A stretch of 55,000 bases of DNA, from assembly GCF_964340395.1 (NCBI RefSeq), contig NC_135562.1, positions 2,485,001-2,540,000 of the forward strand, given 5' to 3'. Source of the DNA: Glandiceps talaboti. Taxonomy: Eukaryota; Hemichordata; Enteropneusta; Spengelidae. Below the pieces are notes generated by a model. The model was not told the origin of the DNA and did no database searches. It saw only the letters and a list, made by a program, of their open reading frames with translations. Shown piece by piece: positions 40,505-52,092 of the stretch (position 1 is the stretch's first letter; every line of letters starts with the position of its first letter). A program made the position numbers and the translations under genes.

Positions 40505-41660
40505 AAAGTCGAGCATGCGCTTTTGAAGAATAACCCCTCTAAGTAACGCAAATACCAACTCGGTTGATGCCATTATTGAAATTGAAGTATACTTAGCGAT
40601 GCCTGCTACCAGAAATATGATATGTCAACAGCATTTTATCATAGTATGTACCTTATCTTAACATTTCTGTTCATTTTTTTTTATCTAATCATTGTCATCT
40701 GTGTTATAGCTGCACTACCTGCAACTGGAACGTTTAAAAAAATGTTTTCATCGACGAAATAATTCACTAGTGATGTCGTACACCGTGAACACTGTGTATT
40801 GCATTGATATTAAAGCTAAAGGAAATGGATTTTTTGGTCAGCGCCCCAACGGCGATCACGATTTCAATCTGTTTCTGCACTGCTTAGCCTGTACAATATT
40901 TTAATTATTTCAGTGAATATATTGCGGTTGTCTGATCGAAATATGATACACCAGTTACAATTAGTACAGCTTGAACATGGTGACAAATTCAAAACAGAGC
41001 TTTTGCTCTACACTACCTACAGATAATATTGACCATTTTTCAGTGAATAATATCTTTGGTAATTAGATGAAAAGAAAATGCCCCAGTTGGAGCTACTTCA
41101 CGTTTAACAAGATCACCTTCAATTCACTTCAGTTCAGGTGCAATTTGTAACCACTCATTCGCGCATGCGCTTTTGACGACAGCATCTCTTTAAGTAACCC
41201 CATACAGATTCCAATACTGTCAAAGCTGAGACTCTACATTAATTTTTGTTATTTCTTAATGCGCTTGATTTAATTACTGAAATGGAAATAGCGATGCCTA
41301 CAACCTGAAATATGTGACGTCCATATGTTATCACAGTATGTTCCTCAGAAAATGGATTTATTTATGAAATCTCATTATTTCTGTTCAGTAAGATTTATTC
41401 TATTATTACCATTGTCGTTTATGTCAACAATATTATCTTCTGTTCACAACCTACAGTTGTATGATTTGTTCTCACTTTGTAAATACACATTCGCGCATGC
41501 GCTTTTGAGAATAGCATAGCTTTAAGTAACCCCATACATATTTCAACATTGAGATTTTACTTTTAGCAGGTTATAGATTGTAAGGTTGATGTAATTGTTG
41601 ATGTGGAAAACAACCTGAAATAAGTTTTATCCATATTTCAATACGGTATATATCTCAGAA
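40505..41660. repeat. Three dispersed copies of a GCATGCGCTTTTGA-bearing repeat
   Basis: GCATGCGCTTTTGA followed by AGCAT..CTTTAAGTAACCCCATACA.ATT.CAA occurs at about 40511, 41159 and 41491. The first two copies are followed by TAGCGATGCCTRC and AAATATG..ATGTC and then CATAGTATGT or CACAGTATGT (40596, 41289). A third, weaker version of that part is at about 41600-41670. The copies are 330-650 bases apart and diverged, suggesting an old segmental tandem duplication or a repeat family. Confidence 0.65.
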
Positions 41661-41765
41661 AATAGATTTTAAACAAGATCTTAAAATGGTCGTAATTAAA
41701 GGTACGTTCACTGAGCTACCGTCAAATTTCTTGTCAATATTTTTTTTAAGTTATATTATTATTGT

Positions 41766-41808
41766 TGTGTGTGTGTGTGTGTGTGTGTGTGTTTGTTTGT
41801 TTGTTTGG
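41766..41808. repeat. (GT)n-(GTTT)n run
   Basis: About 13 GT units followed by four GTTT units in intergenic DNA. Confidence 0.92.
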
Positions 41809-41809
41809 T

Positions 41810-43050
41810 ATTTGGTGGGGGCATTACTGTTGGTGTCTATTAAAGGTAGTCACATAGTGAGTAAAACTACAACGAGTAAAAATACTTATAAAACCTTGAT
41901 TAAGCTATGCTAGTATAATGTTAATGTCAATGTATGCCTTCTATGACATTACATTGTCTTCTGGCATTGTTTGAACAGTTGATTGCATAGTGGAAATTAT
42001 CACATGTCCGTTAAAATTAAAACATGTCGCTTCAAAAATAATTTTTATCCAGCGGACGTTCTTATTTCAAACAAGTCAAATTAATGAAACAGTTGTATGT
42101 TCATATTGTTTCCCTAACGTGTCCTCTATGGATAACAGCATAAATGCAGTGGTATATTTATCTTACAGTTTGTGATTAATGAAACACAAGATCTATATAA
42201 AAAAGAATGTAGCATCTGTCGTTCATCTTATGTCGGCAGCCTCTACTTTTCCTTTCCTATTACACGATTTACTAGAAGCTGGTGTATTATACAATGCAGT
42301 ATATAAGTTATAGTGTATACTACAAATCTGATTATAACAGATTGTGTATGTGGTAATACCAGTTACAAAACCTATGTAGTATTACGTGTTATCGTAGTTG
42401 TTACACGGCAGATGTTGCAACAGTCTCCCTCGTCTGTGAAAGCTCTAAATGTCCCATAGTGGATCAAGATCTGTGTGTCACATGATAACATTTCTAGACG
42501 CTACTCTGTTGGAAGCTCGAGAGTGTCTTAAATCTGAAGCCGATTCTATAAATTTAAGAACCTTTAAGTAGTTGAACAGCCAGTTTCGCCATTCCTGATA
42601 TTGGTAATACATATTTATCATGCTGAATTTCTGTAATCATCTTTTACAAATTATTAAAACGAACACATAACTGATGACACTTGCAAGGGTAGACCTGTAC
42701 CTTCTAGTTGTCTGAGGACACAACTGCATGTCTGTATACAACTATTTAGGAGAGTGGGGATGGCGTACCTACAATGTGAGAAAGATTGTCTGCTTCAGTG
42801 CAACAATGCTGCGAATCAGATAGTTTACAAATGTCGGCAATTAATTACAATTGTCGACAATTATTACAGAATTAATGTCTAGATTTGTTGTACGTACGTA
42901 TACAATATTGCTTCCACGATATAACTAATAAAAGCTTGATGAAGTCATCGACTACTTCTGATGGATGCAATAGAAATCTAAAACAATCTAACACTTAAAT
43001 TTGTCCGTCTATCGCAACAACATCTGGATCTCAAGTCAACAATACACCCT
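41810..43050. other. Non-coding interval
   Basis: AT-rich unique-looking DNA; no exon, RNA gene or repeat family was recognised. The frame at 41990-42175 is short and motif-free. Confidence 0.4.
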
Positions 43051-43637
43051 ACGCGCGCGCGCACACACACACACACATACACACACGCACATATACGCAT
43101 ACACACATACGCATACACATACACATAACGCATACACACATACGCCTACACACATACTCATACACATACACATAACGCATACACACATACGCATACACAC
43201 ATACACACATACACATACACATACACATACACATAACGCATACACACATACGCATACACATAACGCATACACACATACGCATACACACATACACATAACG
43301 CATACACACATACGCATACACATAACGCATACACACATACGCATACACACATACACATAACGCATACACATACACACATACGCATACACACATACACATA
43401 CACATAACGCATACACACATACGCATACACACATACACATAACGCATACACACATACGTATACACATAACGCATACACACATACGCATACACACATACAC
43501 ATAACGCATACACACATACACATACACATAACGCATACACACATACGCATACACACATACACATAACGCATACACACATACACATACACATAACGCATAC
43601 ACACATACGCATACACACATACTCATACACATAACGC

Positions 43638-43668
<31 letters not shown>

Positions 43669-43833
43669 TAACGCATACACACATACGCATACACACATAC
43701 ACATACACATACACATACACATAACGCATACACACATACGCATACACACATACACATACACACATACACATACACATACACATACACATACGCATACACA
43801 CATACACATACACATACACATACGCATACACAC

Positions 43834-43876
<43 letters not shown>

Positions 43877-44032
43877 TAACACATACACATACACATACAC
43901 GTACACACACATACACATACACATACACATACACATAACGCATACACATACACATACACGTACACACACATACACGTACACACATACACATACACATACA
44001 CATATACATACACATACACATACACATAACGC

Positions 44033-44063
<31 letters not shown>

Positions 44064-44066
44064 TAC

Positions 44067-44103
<37 letters not shown>

Positions 44104-44154
44104 TAACGCATACACATAACACATACACATACACGTACACATACACATACACAT

Positions 44155-44188
<34 letters not shown>

Positions 44189-44192
44189 GTAC

Positions 44193-44235
<43 letters not shown>

Positions 44236-44250
44236 TACACGTACACACAC

Positions 44251-44301
<51 letters not shown>

Positions 44302-44304
44302 TAC
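43051..44304. repeat. 1.25-kb CACATA / ACGCATACACACAT minisatellite
   Basis: The array begins with GCGCGCGCACACAC. Its left half is made of ACGCATACACACAT-type units with ACACATA spacers and its right half of nearly pure ACACAT. It is open in several frames on both strands because the units contain no stop; those frames (up to 420 residues of Cys/Val/Tyr/Met) are artefacts. It ends exactly where LINE sequence begins. Confidence 0.95.
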
Positions 44305-44633
44305 TGCTGAAATTTGGTATAATGTTATCTCATCCGATCATTTTCCACTTAGTAACTTAGTATTACGTGTGACTTTGGTTCTTTACCTTCATGTAATAGC
44401 AATGATGATGTCAATTGTGAACCAGAACTGACTTTAAACTGGTCTGCGGTTAACGCGAAACAGCGTGAGCTTTACTCGAGGACCACTGATAAGCTTCTCA
44501 CTGATGTTAAAATTCCTACAGATGCACTATGTTGTAAAGATATATTCACTGCAAAAACTCGAAACATGTTGAAAGTATTTCAACCTTTTACGATGATATT
44601 ATCGATAGTCTATATGTTGCCGGTACTCAAATT

Positions 44634-46488
44634 ATGTCAAGAACTAACAAGAGTAAGAGTTGTAATATAGCAGGTTGGAATGCTCATGTACGAGAGATTC
44701 ATTCCATTGCGCGCGATTCATTTCAGCTTTGGCATGTGTCTGGTAAACCGAGAAGTGGCCCATTGTATGATCTTAAACGCCGGACGCATGCACGCTTTAA
44801 ATACGCTTTCAGGGAATGCCGACGAAATGATGCGCAAATGAAAGCTGATGCTATGGAAATCATGTCAAATTTTGGCAGTCTGTGAACAAAAACAAAAATA
44901 AGGCGAACTCATCTCGGCCTAACAATGTCAATGACTGTACAGGTGAGAAAAGTATTGTGGAAATGTGGCGTGAACATTACTCTGATATTTATAACTCTGT
45001 CAATACCAATGAAAACGAGAAATATGCATTAGATACTATAAACAAATGTACGCTAACAGAGAATTTCATGATTTTCCTGGGTGACATAAGTGATGCGATT
45101 GGTAGGCTTAAGACTGGTAAAACCTCTGGTCCAGATCGTCTTTCCGCGGAACATTTTATGTATGCCAACTCTAGAGTTACTATTTTACTCAGTATGTGCT
45201 TTACGGCGATGCTTGTTCATGTTGTGTGCCCTCATCGACTTTCAGATACGATTTTGGTTCCCATTGTCAAAGATAAGAATGGTAATATTACTGACAACAA
45301 TAATTATCGTCCGATTGCTCTTTCTACTGTAACTTCAAAGCTCCTTGAATTAGTCTTGTTGAAACATATTGAATCTTATCTCGGGACAACTCACCATCAG
45401 TTTGGATTAAAATCAGGTCACTCGACTGATATGTGTGTTTTTGTGCTAAAGGAAACTGTCAATTATTACAGAAATCACGGAAGTAATGTATTCGTTACTT
45501 TTATGGATGCATCTAAAGCATTTGACATAGTCAACCATTGGACCCTCTTTAAAAAGCTGATTCAACGTAATGTACCTGGTTTTTTTTGGTTAGATTTCTT
45601 GTTACTTGGTATAGGACACAACACATCGTTATTCGATGGGGTGCACATACTTTTGGTGGCTTTACAGTCACTAATGGTGTAAAACAGGGTGGGATTTTAT
45701 CCCCAAAGCTTTTTAATGTTTACGTTGATTATTTAAGTGTTCTGTTGTGTAACTCGAAAACAGGTTGTAATATTGGAGGTATTTTCATAAATCATTTAAT
45801 GTACGCAGATGATATTTGTCTTATAAGTCCTTCTGCCAAGGGAACACAGTAACTGATTAATATATGCAGTACCTATGGTGAGACTCATGACATTTTATTT
45901 AACAGCAAGAAGACCAATTGTATGTTTGTTACTCTAGCTCAAACTAAGATTCGTCGTATTCCTTCAATATACTTGAATGGAGTTAGACTAGGGGTTGTTG
46001 CTAAGAAAAAACATCTGGGTTTCTTGTTGACTAATAACTTTCGAGATGATGATGACATTGAACGGCAGATCAGATCTTTTTATATATCTGCTCATATGCT
46101 TATGAGACTAAAATTCTCAAAATGTACCTTTAATGTGAAGTGTATTTTATTTAAAGCATACTGCTTCCAGTTGTATGGAGGGCCACTATGGCTCAATCAT
46201 ACAGAAAGGCTAATGAGAAAATTGAAAGTTGCATATAACAATGCTGCACGCCTATTGTTAGGTTATGATAAACGAAGTAGTGCAAGCTCTATGTTCGTAT
46301 CGAATAGGATGTATACGTTTGATGCCCTGATGAGAAAGCAAGTGTTTAGTTTGAGAAGACGACTTTCAGTAAGTTGTAACAGCATAGTTAGATGTACATG
46401 TGATTTACTGTATTTCAGATCCCATATGGTGGAATTAATAATAATAATAATAATAATATTTATTTCTTTAAAAACGCTTTACATGTAA
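44634..46488 (+). pseudogene. Broken LINE reverse-transcriptase reading frame
   Basis: Coding segments 44634-44885, 44882-45682, 45586-45852 and 45853-46430 carry successive pieces of one reverse transcriptase in different frames or across a stop. The palm motif DASKAFD and the YADD box are intact, but the second Asp of the usual YVDDLS segment is Tyr (YVDYLS). The last residues (Ile run) come from the (AAT)n tail of the inserted minus-strand element, not from this gene. Confidence 0.85.
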
Positions 46489-46745
46489 AACAAAACATCT
46501 CAAAGCGCTTCACACAACTTTGTAAAAAGAATTAAAAAACCACCAATAAAATACTTTCATTCAATAAAAAGGTGTGTCTTAAGATTTGATTTAAAAACAA
46601 TATTTACGCTAAGACGGAGTGAAACTGGTAGCGGATTCCAGAGACGCGGAGCACACACCGAAAAAGCCCTGTCTCCATAAAAAATCGTGTTGGCAATTGG
46701 CTGGCGAAGTGTATGAGCACCTTTATGGGACAAGTTCCTTTTTTG
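46434..46745 (-). mobile_element. 5'-truncated minus-strand LINE fragment with (ATT)n tail
   Basis: On the minus strand, GDRAFSVCAPRLWNPLPVSL and then FKSNLKTHLFIE end in TGA (46559-46557). This is the standard C-terminal end of CR1/L2/Jockey-type LINE reverse-transcriptase proteins. A 3' UTR follows with GTGAAGCGCTTTGAGATG and AAAGCGTTTTTAAAGAAATA and a tail of about eight ATT units (plus-strand AAT, 46434-46460). Only the last 300 or so bases of the element are present, typical of aborted reverse transcription. It lies inside the 3' region of the plus-strand LINE and so inserted later. Confidence 0.8.
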
Positions 46746-46846
46746 TTTAATTTATCTTAAGATTCTTATATTTAAGAACACCAGTCATGTAGCTTTTCTG
46801 TAACATATATTTATATGGACGTCGTTGTCCGAATTAAAGTCTATAA

Positions 46847-47233
46847 TAATACACACATACGCATATACAAATACGCATATACACATACGCATACACACAT
46901 ACGCATATACATATACGCATACACACATACGCATATACACATACGCATACACATACGCATACACACATACGCATATACACATACGCATATACACATACGC
47001 ATATACACATACACACATACGCATACACACATACGCATATACATATACGCATATACATATACGCATATACATATACGCATACACACATACGCATACACAC
47101 ATACGCATATACACATACGCATATACACATACGCATATACACATACGCATACACACATACGCATATACACATACGCATACACACATACGCATATACACAT
47201 ACGCATACACACATACGCATATACATATACATA
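46847..47233. repeat. (ACACATACGCATAT)n minisatellite
   Basis: Fourteen-base units ACACATACGCATAT or ACACATACGCATAC alternate over about 390 bases, right after the 3' end of the plus-strand LINE. The unit is almost the same as in the array at 43051-44304. Long open frames over it are artefacts. Confidence 0.95.
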
Positions 47234-47249
47234 CGCTTGAACAATGTCA

Positions 47250-48560
47250 ATGTAAATAATTTTACATCGGCCAGTGATTTACATCGGCCGTTGATAGTGA
47301 ATGGATGAATTTGTCACTGGAATATAAAGTCAGTAATTACTACTAATTCGTGTTTTTATTAAACATTACAAAGTTGTACATTGAATGAAAAAAAAAGTCA
47401 TTTTGTACACCACTGTAATCACTCAGTACTTGGGATTTAGCTAAATTAAATGTTTTTAATACAAGCGCCGACAACGGCGAATCGTTCAAAAATTGTTCAT
47501 ATAAATTACCAAAAAAATAGATCTAGCGTTCCAGTATTTACATAAGTATAGTTTCCCTTGTGTGTTTTCCCTACAATGTCAATATCGAACGATAGCTTAC
47601 ATAACGTAAGTACTAGAGTCCATCGTGCGTCATATTTCGTAACGTGACAGGGCTGTGGAGATTAGTCATCGATCTGGGAACACGTTCCCCAGGTTTACTA
47701 AAACACAAGAGCATAGCGTATTCGAATTGTGCCGAGGTAAGAACTTTTGAGACTCACTTGTACATGAACTTTATGTCACATATTTTCTCCAAGGTAAACG
47801 TTAGCTAGATATTTACTGGTTACGATGCATAATCATCAAGATTGTCAAGATATATATCAATTTGAACTTTGGATTTGACATTGTCACATGTATTCTATTT
47901 GTATTACAGAGTTTGATATTTAAAATGTATGTTGTGTGTACTATTTAAATCGGTTGGACATTTGGCCCATGATGACACGTTTATATTGGATAAAGCCTTC
48001 AGCCTTTTTCTATGTATCACACACACTGCACTCTGGAATGCGTTTCTGTCTTGATGTGACTTCTGCTTCTTGTTTCTTTCATAAATTCATTAACTTTTTA
48101 GGGTTACTAAAAGGTTGTGAGCTGGATCACAACATACACCCAAATCTGACGTATCCATTTTCGATCTTGCCCTGTCATGTATTGTTACAGTAATCTGTTC
48201 ATTTTTGTGGCTAACTCACTTATATACCATACTTTAATCCGGGGACGTCAAAAAGTCTATTGACAGAAAAAAATAAGTAAGGAAAATGAAACGGAAAGTA
48301 TGTTACAAGTAAAACGAAACTGACATAATGTTGTGAATTGAGAAATGACAGGTCAGAAGAGACGTGATCTGATATGATGAAGAACGGGTCCTCGTAAACC
48401 TTTCACTGAATATATGTATTATTAAATAATTACTGACCAACTATTGTTTTATCCGAATTTAGACTAACCTTGTCAACGATCTGTTTGAACAAAATGTAGA
48501 ATATTGTTTACATGTATGATTATGTAATATGGAAATGAGAATAATATTTATTTACTTTTA
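47250..48560. other. Upstream region of the LITAF-domain gene, with a possible 5' UTR exon
   Basis: A GCCGAG|GTAAGAAC donor-like site at 47736/47737 and a TTTACTTTTATTAG acceptor ending at 48564, just before AATCAAAATG, suggest a non-coding first exon ending at 47736 and an 828-base 5' UTR intron. No promoter element was placed with confidence. The open frame at 47936-48193 has no motif. Confidence 0.35.
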
Positions 48561-48571
48561 TTAGAATCAAA

Positions 48572-49011
48572 ATGTCTGATCCTGAGAAAACACCTGCGGC
48601 GGCGATCTCCGAGACACAGCCTACGGCCCCAGCCGTTTCGAACTTGGGAGGAGAACATGACGCTCAACAGCAAATGGACAACCAGCCAGAATATCCAACA
48701 CAGGGTGCTCCTCCACCATACCCTAGTCAACAGTACCCTATACAACAACAGCAACACTCTACCAACCAATACGGACAGCAACCAGACTATCCACCACAGT
48801 ATCCTGTGGGTGATTCTCAGCAACATATTGGTCAACAACCGCCACAATACTATCAAAATAACCAATCTCAACAATATATGACCCAACCACCACAGCAGTA
48901 CTTAGCGGGAAATCCAAGTTCTCCGTATCCTACACAAGGTGCACCTGTGCCGTACTATGGTGGAACATTGTTACAACAACCAACAGTCGGTAATAGAGAT
49001 ATAATGTTCAC

Positions 49012-49108
<97 letters not shown>

Positions 49109-50776
49109 CCAATCAATCAACCAACCAACCAACCAACCAACCAACCACCCACCCACCCACCCACCCATCCATCCAGCCAGCCAGCCAGCCATCCATCCAT
49201 CCATCCATCCATCCATGCATGCAAGCTTGCAATTGCATGCAGACAGACTGACAGACCGACAGACTACTAAGCACAAATCTAGTCTTTAGAAGTCCTAATT
49301 AGTTATACACACATGAATTAATCGATGTAGCGCCTTCACACCAATTCACTATGCTGATAGTAGTGGGACACAACCTTTGCCATTACAATTATCAATGTGG
49401 TGGCAGTGGTGGGATAGAGTCCTTACCATTGATTCGAATATTTTTGTCCCTTTTAATATCTGACAGCATTTCAACCCTTACATTTGACATATTTGAACGG
49501 GGAGGGCCATGGTTATTCATTGTTTTTGAAATAGAAGGGGTCCACGTTTTTCCTTCTCTCCTCTGAAGGCTCCCTAATTCATTTGTCTATCTCTCTACAA
49601 GGTATGATGATAAATCAATTTGGTTCAATACCTGTTGACGTTCACTGCAGTACATGTGATAAAGACATACGTACAAACATACAGTACAAGACTGGTGCTG
49701 CAACGTGGACAGCTACCGGAATTATATGTATATTTGGGTAAGTTTATTTTATTTCTATGTTATCTGTAATAACACATTCTTGCGAGCCAGGACATAATTT
49801 TCCGATAAACCTAACGCAATGAAATAACAATAAATAAATATTTGCGATGCGTCGTGGACAGTGCCTTTTAATAGAAAGTCTTGCCGGTGTAAAACGGTGT
49901 AATAACGTTGGAAACCGTCTATATGCTGTCAGATGTCATCAGGACACTCACTTTGAAAAGCTTTCCTACTGTCGTCACTTGACTGTAGATAAACAATTAT
50001 TATTCTTTATTTATTACCCTTTTTTTTACAGCATTAAAAAAAGAAATGTTTTTACATTCTTATGTAAAAGGGTAAAGGAAGAACGGATAATAGCAAAGCT
50101 AGTCCAGTTCGTCTCCTAGCATACTATCAGTGCATCATTTGTATGTTTGGAAGTTCTGGCCTAATAGGGAACTTGCAAACCCACCACGTTGAATGTTGAA
50201 TCATGGGAAATGTGATAATAAATACTAATCAATTAGCATTGTAAACAATATTGTTACATTGTTTATAACCAGGAATGATCAATTCATAGTCACCCTGATC
50301 TTTGTTGGAGGTTAATTTTATCAGTAGCTCCAGACTAGGTATTACGATAACCACAGATAATCCCATAGTCTTTTGCATCTGAGCATGCTCAGTCTGGATT
50401 GCAAGTTCCCTATTAGATATAAACACATGAATTAATCAAGGGTTTTATCCACATACTCCAGTTGCCTTCAATGTACGAGTTACCTTTCACCAGCACCTTG
50501 CCGAAAGATAAGATGATCCATGTATGCAATCACTATGACCCGTGTATGCATCATACAAGCCATGTGTATACAATAGCAGACGACGTAAATGACTGTACAT
50601 ACATGAGAGGTAGCTGTAATGTGAACAAAAAACTAATTATCCGCTTATTTCATTTTCTTCTTTATAGAGGATGGTGTGGTTGTTGTCTGATACCACTCTG
50701 TATTAAGACTCTCAAAGATGTTGAACACTCGTGTCCTAATTGTAACACAGTGCTTGGAAAATGGACAAGGGGCTAA
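48572..50776 (+). CDS. LITAF/SIMPLE-domain protein with PTAP and PPxY motifs
   Basis: Exons 48572-48989, 49602-49737 and 50668-50776 join in phase (1, then 2) to 220 residues. Residues 1-139 are Pro/Gln/Tyr-rich and carry PTAP (17-20) and PPxY motifs at 47-50, 74-77 and 90-93. These are TSG101-type and NEDD4-family WW-domain docking sites known in LITAF/SIMPLE. The LITAF domain fills residues about 148-217: a CSTC zinc knuckle (Cys155, Cys158), a hydrophobic membrane-inserting stretch across the exon 2-3 junction ([19 protein letters not shown]), the conserved [10 protein letters not shown] (Cys207, Cys210), and TVLGKW. The protein should sit on the cytosolic face of late endosomes and lysosomes as a monotopic zinc-binding membrane protein and act in ESCRT-linked sorting. 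Intron 1 contains a tetranucleotide array. Domain order and Cys spacing are normal. Confidence 0.93.
49012..49262. repeat. (AATC)n-(AACC)n-(CCAT)n compound array in LITAF-gene intron
   Basis: About 23 AATC units change to AACC, CACC, CATC, CAGC, CATC and GCAT/GACA units in turn. The array starts 22 bases after the exon 1 donor and stays open in the exon 1 frame for about 90 codons. An unspliced message would therefore encode an Ile-Asn-Gln-Ser tail in place of the LITAF domain. Confidence 0.93.
49740..50660. other. Intron 2 of the LITAF-domain gene
   Basis: It contains an imperfect inverted repeat around AATAGGGAACTTGC (about 50162-50176) and GCAAGTTCCCTATTAG (about 50401-50416), with matching inner sequence AACACATGAATTAATC found again near 49310. 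This is consistent with a small foldback element of about 255 bases. No exon was seen. Confidence 0.5.
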
Positions 50777-50836
50777 ACGTTTATGTAACCATATGTACAA
50801 CTTAGAGTCGCATTTGAATCAGTCAATCAATCAACC

Positions 50837-50921
50837 GTATGTACATACATACATACATACATACATACATACATACATACATACATACATACATACATAC
50901 ATACATACATACATACATACA
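50837..50921. repeat. (CATA)n tetranucleotide array
   Basis: About 21 CATA units, about 60 bases after the LITAF stop codon, so probably in its 3' UTR. AATAAA motifs follow at about 50950. Confidence 0.92.
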
Positions 50922-50979
50922 TGCATTCAATTGATTAAGTCAACCAACAAATAAATAAATAAATCATTCAATTAATCAA

Positions 50980-52005
50980 CCAATGACTCAGTATAACATC
51001 GATGGAATCGTCACAGATATATTCAATAGTGCAGAACTTTCTGAAAGCCTATAGTATCTAGTGAAGGTTTCTCAGATTTGCTTTACAACTGTGAAGCCAC
51101 TCAATTTTAGATGTGATTTGAAACCAGATCGATTGCTGCTATTCGAGGGTGTGGGGCAAACGATATCGATTCCCTTGTGAATTATAATTATGGGACTTTG
51201 AATTGTTTATGCCGTTGTTCTTATCTCTTTATGATTTATATGTTTGACTTTTCAAACTCGTACTTCTATTGGGATCTGAGACGTTGATATACAACCATCG
51301 TGGATATGCATATTGTTTTATGTATGAACATCCGGGATACTTTCCCAGGTAGGCGAAACTTACTTGCCCGTGCCATGTCACAATGAGCAATATTTAGAAA
51401 ATGTGTACGTTACCTAATGTGTACAAGATACTCTCAGTATTTTACAATTAACCCATGTGAAAGTCCTATAATTACAAAATCACTCGGAATGTAACAAAGA
51501 TATTATAGTCCCAAACTGGGCGTGTATGCCTGCCTTCGGATCAGGGTGTCATCTGCCCTACCTTGGATGATCTCGTGCACAAAGGCCAATATTGGAGACA
51601 GAAATATAATTTAGAGTTGTTCCATCTACATGTTAAAATATATACTTGTAGGAGTTTATGTGTCACTTGTACAGATTATACAAACTGATTTCGAAGCTGG
51701 TGTTTCCTTGTTTACAAGGTTGTGTCGTGATACTTTTGAATAGTTTCATAATAACAAAACTGACTGCCGTCGCCATTCTGATAACGTCATCTTCACGAGA
51801 GACTACTATAATCACAGATGCGACGTCACGAGTGGGATGGGGATGAAATTTAAATAAAGGAAAATTGTATACTGCATGAGTGTATTGATGATGCCGCACA
51901 TTATTCCATATAGGACTACTTGTAGAGGACTTCGAGGGATGAAGGTAGGCTTCACAGATTAAATACTTTGTTTGCAGCCCTTGAATTTCCCCAAAACATA
52001 TACAC

Positions 52006-52092
<87 letters not shown>

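Larger units (their letters stand above)
44305..46852 (+). mobile_element. Degenerate 5'-truncated non-LTR retrotransposon (CR1/Jockey-like LINE)
   Basis: It starts with the last apurinic-endonuclease motif (VISSDHFPLSN, about 44321-44353) and then the linker and reverse transcriptase in order: KTGKTSGPDRLSAEHF, NYRPIALSTVTSKLLEL, QFGLKSGHSTDMC, TFMDASKAFD, GVKQGGILSPKLFNVYVD, the catalytic MYADDICLI (about 45798-45824) and LGFLLTNN. The coding frame is broken by a frame shift at a run of eight T (about 45579-45586), by a TAA at 45850-45852 and by others upstream (for example around 44880), so it is dead. A minus-strand LINE fragment interrupts its 3' part (46434 to about 46745). A 3' end reading TATGGACGTCGTTGTCCGAA then TTAAAGTCTATAATAATA follows, ending at about 46852. 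Clade assignment is by motif feel only. Confidence 0.85.

Noticed and set aside
43036-44302. Long open frames (up to 420 residues) on the minus strand rich in Cys, Val, Tyr and Met
   Set aside because: They are translations of the CACATA/ACGCATACACACAT minisatellite. The same stretch is open in several frames on both strands, and there is no codon bias or start context.
43051-47233. A CRISPR-like array
   Set aside because: Repeats are contiguous low-complexity units without unique spacers, and the DNA is eukaryotic.
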